From Nevskiaceae bacterium (GTDB taxonomy: Bacteria > Pseudomonadota > Gammaproteobacteria > Steroidobacterales > Steroidobacteraceae), in contig JAITMN010000280.1 in NCBI GenBank assembly GCA_031277355.1, positions 1 through 11,585 of the forward strand: a stretch of DNA of 11,585 nucleotides, in the 5' to 3' direction. This document shows, one piece after another, positions 8,777 through 11,585 of this stretch. The notes beneath the pieces were generated by a model, which saw only the letters and a program-made list of their open reading frames with translations, made no database searches and had not been told where the DNA came from. Position 1 is the first letter of the stretch. The number at the start of each line of letters is the position of its first letter. The position numbers and the translations under genes were made by a program.

Positions 8777-8800
8777 AAAAGTCCAATAACGGAGCGCGCC

Positions 8801-10705
8801 ATGAAACAAGCCCACATTCAATTTCCGATCACTGCGCTTGCAGCCTTGTCGCTGCTGGGGCTGGCGGCCTGCTCCACCCCTGCGGCTCCTGAATGGTGGG
8901 ATGTCACCCAATACGCCAGCGGCGTGTTTCCGGAACAGCCGAATGAAAACATCGCGCCCGGCACGGCCTTTGCGGGTCAGCGCAAACTCACCGGCACACT
9001 CAACGGCCAACCGCTGAACGTCACGCACTACTGGGGCTGGTATGTGCAAACGCCCAACAGCATCAAGCAGCGCATCAACATCTATGTGCCGGAAACGGCC
9101 ACCGACAGCAGTGCGGTGTATTTCGCTACCGAAAACGGCGGCTGGAGCAACAACACCTACTACCAGCCCCGCTCAGCGGACGGGCAATTCAAGGACGGGT
9201 TCACGATCAGCAGCAACGAACTGAGCAACACCAGCTCGAACCGCGCCGTCAGCGTGGGGCCTGCGCTGTCGCGCAACATGATCGTGGTCACCTATGGCGC
9301 ACGCAGCCGCAACGATGCGGACAACCTCGGCCACTCACCGGCAACGATGACCGACACCAAAGCCGCGATCCGCTTCGTCAAAGCCAACATGCAGCAGGGC
9401 GCGCTGCCCGGCAATCCCGAGCGCATCGTCATCAATGGCATGAGCGGCGGCGGCGGACTCACCACCACGGTGGCCGCATCCGGCAACAGCCCCGACTACT
9501 TCCCCTCGCTGGTGGAAATCGGCGCGGCGGGCATCACTCGCACCAACGATGGCTACACCAACGCCATCGGCGATGACGTCTTCGCAACGATGTCGAGCGC
9601 GCCGATCATCGATCTGTACTGGACCGACGCCGGTTACGAATGGTTCTACGGCGCGATGCGCAGCGACGTCACGAAGCAATCGGCGAAGTATCTGGCGGCG
9701 GGCGCACCGGCTGCGCGAGCGGCCAAATATCCGCTCTGGACGCTGGCCGCATCGCAGGTGATCGCGCCGGAATTCAGCACCTACATCCAGAGCCTTGGAT
9801 TCACCGACGATCAGGTCAAACGCAACTTGCTCGATCTGATCGAAACGGCGCTGGAAGATGCATTGAAGGGCGAAGCCTATCCCTGGGCCGCCACGACCGG
9901 CGCAAATGCCGGCCTCGACAACAAAGTAGACCTCAGCGCAGTGAAGACCGCCGCGCAAGCCACCGACGCACTGAAGCAATTGCTGCGCGCCGCGTGCTCC
10001 GCCACCAACAAGGCCAATCGGCAGTTCAAGGGTCTGCCACTCGATTGGTTCACCGTCAGCGGCGATGCCGATGGCGGCTTCAAGGTCACGATTTCCACCG
10101 ACATGTACGATCAATATGTGGCCTACACCTACTGGACGTCGCAGTGGCTGAAGGATTTTCCCGCCTCCGACAACGAAGGCGTGTTGGTCACCGCAGGCCA
10201 TTCGGAAAGCGATCTGTGGGGCCTGCCCTCGCATCGCTACAGCCATTCCACTGCGGTGACCTGGGCGGCCGATCCGGTCAATGGTCATGTCGCGGCGGTT
10301 GCCGACAGCCGTGAAGGTTCGGCGAACACCGATCACGACGCGCTGTTCGATATCGACAAGTCCGGCGCCGCCACATTGAAGGCCAACATCCGCGCAGCGT
10401 TTGATGCTTTCGCTGCATCTGAAGAAGGCTTGCTCGGCCCCTCGCAGGGCCGCATGTCAACGCCCTCGCAATATCTTGCGGCCAATGGTGTGGACCTCGA
10501 CACCGCGCCGCACTGGTATGTGCGCAATGGCATCCACGACGATGGCGTGTCGTTCGCATCGCTGGCGATGCTGAATCAATTGCTGTCGAACAATGCCGAC
10601 GTGAAAGACTCAAACTTCAAGCTGGTGGTGGGCCTGGCGCACACCGACAACGTGAACACGGCGGCGGCGTGGGACTGGCTGGATGGGGTGTTGGCGCAGC
10701 CGTGA
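8801..10705 (+). CDS. Subtype B tannase-like alpha/beta hydrolase lipoprotein
   Basis: Predicted exported esterase, 634 aa. The start ATG 8801 has GGAG at 8791-8794 (6-nt spacing) and begins a signal peptide ending in the lipobox LAAC, with the acylated cysteine at C24. The frame is open upstream to 8717 but has no such support. The core resembles bacterial subtype B tannases: TDTKAAIRFVKAN leads to the nucleophile elbow NGMSGGGG (S215), then GDDVFATMSSAPIIDLYWTDAGYEWFYG, similar to the family segment ending in AYEW. Near the C-terminus, WYVRNGIHDDGVSF holds the likely acid (D580 or D581) and GLAHTDN holds the likely histidine (H614), completing a Ser-Asp-His triad. Family members hydrolyse galloyl or related aromatic esters. 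The acid loop and histidine loop depart from the usual KDRDTS and GHGGDYD forms as I recall them, so the substrate may differ. At 634 aa it is longer than the roughly 470-aa Lactobacillus enzyme; a large insert lies between S215 and D580. A link to the NRPS is unproven. Confidence 0.8.
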   Translation: MKQAHIQFPITALAALSLLGLAACSTPAAPEWWDVTQYASGVFPEQPNENIAPGTAFAGQRKLTGTLNGQPLNVTHYWGWYVQTPNSIKQRINIYVPETATDSSAVYFATENGGWSNNTYYQPRSADGQFKDGFTISSNELSNTSSNRAVSVGPALSRNMIVVTYGARSRNDADNLGHSPATMTDTKAAIRFVKANMQQGALPGNPERIVINGMSGGGGLTTTVAASGNSPDYFPSLVEIGAAGITRTNDGYTNAIGDDVFATMSSAPIIDLYWTDAGYEWFYGAMRSDVTKQSAKYLAAGAPAARAAKYPLWTLAASQVIAPEFSTYIQSLGFTDDQVKRNLLDLIETALEDALKGEAYPWAATTGANAGLDNKVDLSAVKTAAQATDALKQLLRAACSATNKANRQFKGLPLDWFTVSGDADGGFKVTISTDMYDQYVAYTYWTSQWLKDFPASDNEGVLVTAGHSESDLWGLPSHRYSHSTAVTWAADPVNGHVAAVADSREGSANTDHDALFDIDKSGAATLKANIRAAFDAFAASEEGLLGPSQGRMSTPSQYLAANGVDLDTAPHWYVRNGIHDDGVSFASLAMLNQLLSNNADVKDSNFKLVVGLAHTDNVNTAAAWDWLDGVLAQP

Positions 10706-10737
10706 GGCCCGCCCCTGCGCAGTTCCGGCAGGTAACC

Positions 10738-10766
10738 GTGACGAATCCACACATCCCCGGTATTCT
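10738..10766 (+). promoter_or_regulatory. Candidate promoter of the toxin-antitoxin operon, possibly leaderless
   Basis: GTGACG (10738-10743) and TATTCT (10761-10766) are separated by 17 bp, each with four of six consensus bases. The -10-like hexamer ends 6 nt before ATG 10773, placing the transcription start at or beside the start codon. No Shine-Dalgarno precedes the ATG. The arrangement is the same as that seen upstream of oppA. Confidence 0.4.
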
Positions 10767-10772
10767 TCGCCC

Positions 10773-11024
10773 ATGAACGCGCGCCGCGATGATCTGCTCA
10801 TCCAGAAGCTGAGGAATCTTCCCTCGCCGCAGCGTGCAGAGGTGGAGGATTTCGTGGACTTCCTTGCCGCCAAGACTCAGAAGCGCGCCGCCTTCGACCG
10901 GCTTCTGGCCATCGCGCCGACACTGCAAGCCGCCGGCGCAGAGCCCTTGAGCGAGGAAGACATCGCTGCCGAGATTCAAGTGGCCCGCGCCGAACGGCGC
11001 GCGCACCGACAAAAATCACTGTAG
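10773..11024 (+). CDS. VapB-like antitoxin partner of a PIN toxin
   Basis: Small 83-aa protein directly before a PIN toxin gene, with 7 nt between them. The N-terminal half (LIQKLRNLPSPQRAEVEDFVDFL, residues about 8-30) resembles the DUF2281-type segment found in several antitoxins. The C-terminal LSEEDIAAEIQVARAERR resembles the acidic-then-basic tail with which VapB antitoxins wrap their toxin. It would neutralise the toxin and, as is usual for such pairs, may repress the operon. ATG 10773 was chosen because the homologous region begins there; the longer frame from 10683 overlaps the preceding gene. No Shine-Dalgarno is present. Role is inferred mainly from position and tail pattern; no classical DNA-binding fold was recognised by eye. 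Confidence 0.75.
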   Translation: MNARRDDLLIQKLRNLPSPQRAEVEDFVDFLAAKTQKRAAFDRLLAIAPTLQAAGAEPLSEEDIAAEIQVARAERRAHRQKSL

Positions 11025-11031
11025 CTACCCG

Positions 11032-11460
11032 GTGCGGATCGTTCTCGACACCAACGTCGTGATATCCGCACTGCTCTGGCAAGGCACGCCGCATCGACTA
11101 CTTGAGACGATCAGCCACAACGAACGGCTACAGATATTCAGCAGCCCTGCACTGCTCGAAGAATTTTCGGACGTACTCACCCGTCCAGCAGCCACCAAAC
11201 GGCTCGCCATGATCGGCAAGACCGCACGGGAAGTCATCGCCGACTACCTGCAAGCCATCGAGCTCGTCGAGCCTGCCGAAACTCCCGCCGTTGTGACCCG
11301 CGATCCTGACGATGACCATGTACTCGCCTGCGCGGTCGCGGCGCGAGCGGCAATCATCGTCTCCGGTGACCTCGACCTGCTTGAACTCAACACCTATCGC
11401 GGCATCCCGATCATCAGGGCAGCGCAGGCATTGCTGAGGATCGAAGCCCTCAGCCAGTGA
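11032..11460 (+). CDS. PIN-domain toxin (VapC-like ribonuclease, TIGR00305 type)
   Basis: Predicted Mg-dependent endoribonuclease toxin, 142 aa, the normal size for the family. The start is GTG 11032, giving MRIVLDTNVVISALLW, the classic PIN opening with D6. Other acidic residues expected in the metal site are E44 (LLEEF), D91/D93-D95 (RDPDDDHVLA) and D113/D115 (SGDLDLL), all present. The sequence pattern matches the 'putative toxin-antitoxin system toxin component, PIN family' group. No Shine-Dalgarno precedes the GTG. With a 7-nt gap to the antitoxin, translation is probably coupled and weak, which would keep the toxin below the antitoxin. The RNA target cannot be told from sequence. It ends one base short of the convergent GGDEF gene. 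Confidence 0.9.
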   Translation: MRIVLDTNVVISALLWQGTPHRLLETISHNERLQIFSSPALLEEFSDVLTRPAATKRLAMIGKTAREVIADYLQAIELVEPAETPAVVTRDPDDDHVLACAVAARAAIIVSGDLDLLELNTYRGIPIIRAAQALLRIEALSQ

Positions 11461-11478
11461 ATTACGACCGCGCTGGCT
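11452..11478. other. Inverted repeat spanning the convergent gene ends
   Basis: AGCCAG (11452-11457) pairs with CTGGCT (11473-11478), extendable by a wobble and one further pair to an 8-bp stem with an 11-nt loop. It covers the stop codons of both the PIN toxin and the GGDEF gene. It could slow transcription from both sides, but no T-tract follows on either strand, so it is not a standard intrinsic terminator. Confidence 0.3.
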
Positions 11479-11585
11479 CAATCACCCCGTTGCCCTTGCG
11501 TTTGGCGTCATACAGCGCCAGATCAGCCAGATGGATCAGTTCATCCAGGTCCATCCGGTCGATCGAACCCAGCGTGTAACCAATA
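11462..11585 (-). CDS. C-terminal end of a GGDEF-domain protein (probable diguanylate cyclase), 5' part beyond window
   Basis: Reading leftward from the right edge gives 40 residues ending at TAA (11464-11462). The sequence IGYTLGSIDRMDLDELIHLA followed by DLALYDAKRKGNGV matches the end of a GGDEF domain, where AD-ALY-AKR-GRN-V is highly conserved. Such domains make cyclic di-GMP from two GTP. The catalytic GGDEF motif itself and any sensor domain lie outside the window, so activity cannot be judged. The last strand-helix ends close to the stop codon, so GGDEF is the C-terminal domain. Identification rests on a short fragment, but the pattern is distinctive. Confidence 0.85.
   Translation of the reverse strand, partial: IGYTLGSIDRMDLDELIHLADLALYDAKRKGNGVIEPARS

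Noticed and set aside
9335..10336. Minus-strand open frame of 333 codons opposite the lipoprotein gene
   Set aside because: It is a shadow of the tannase-like gene, with no signal, domain or ribosome-binding site.
8801..10705. The downstream esterase as the missing NRPS thioesterase
   Set aside because: It carries a lipoprotein signal and should be outside the cytoplasm, while NRPS assembly is cytoplasmic. Its motifs fit tannases, not type I or II NRPS thioesterases.

Overview
The window is GC-rich and densely coded, with short intergenic gaps, overlapping start and stop codons, lipoprotein signal sequences and a GGDEF gene end. This fits a Gram-negative proteobacterium. A gamma- or betaproteobacterium is the best guess, but nothing here fixes the genus. 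No rRNA, tRNA, CRISPR array, insertion sequence or phage gene was seen.

Layout. (1) Positions 1-4928, minus strand: a compact oligopeptide ABC importer operon in the order oppA (lipoprotein substrate-binding protein), oppB, oppC, then a double-domain ATPase (OppD-OppF fusion type) that runs off the left edge. The junctions are TGATG, ATGA and an 8-nt gap, so the genes are almost certainly co-transcribed. (2) 4929-5093: a short divergent intergenic region. (3) 5094-8705, plus strand: a small nonribosomal peptide synthetase with domain order A-T-C-T. It has one adenylation domain, with a glycine-like specificity code (DILQLGMVWK by eye), an intact condensation motif, two carrier domains and no thioesterase or reductase. 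A 66-bp-period in-frame duplication sits in the C-T linker. (4) 8801-10705, plus: a 634-aa lipoprotein esterase of the alpha/beta hydrolase fold resembling subtype B tannases. (5) 10773-11460, plus: a VapBC-like toxin-antitoxin pair (small antitoxin and PIN-domain toxin). (6) 11462-11585, minus: the 3' end of a GGDEF (diguanylate cyclase) gene, convergent with the toxin gene and one base away.

How the parts may work together. The importer is a complete peptide-uptake system apart from the truncated ATPase end. The NRPS is the most unusual gene. One A domain serving two carrier domains, with no release domain, suggests a very small product (for example a Gly-Gly unit) or dependence on partner enzymes acting in trans. 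Whether the divergent peptide importer and the downstream secreted esterase belong to the NRPS pathway is unproven; proximity is the only evidence. Two genes, oppA and the antitoxin, share the same upstream arrangement: a -10-like hexamer ending 6 nt before ATG and no well-placed Shine-Dalgarno. That raises the possibility of leaderless transcripts.
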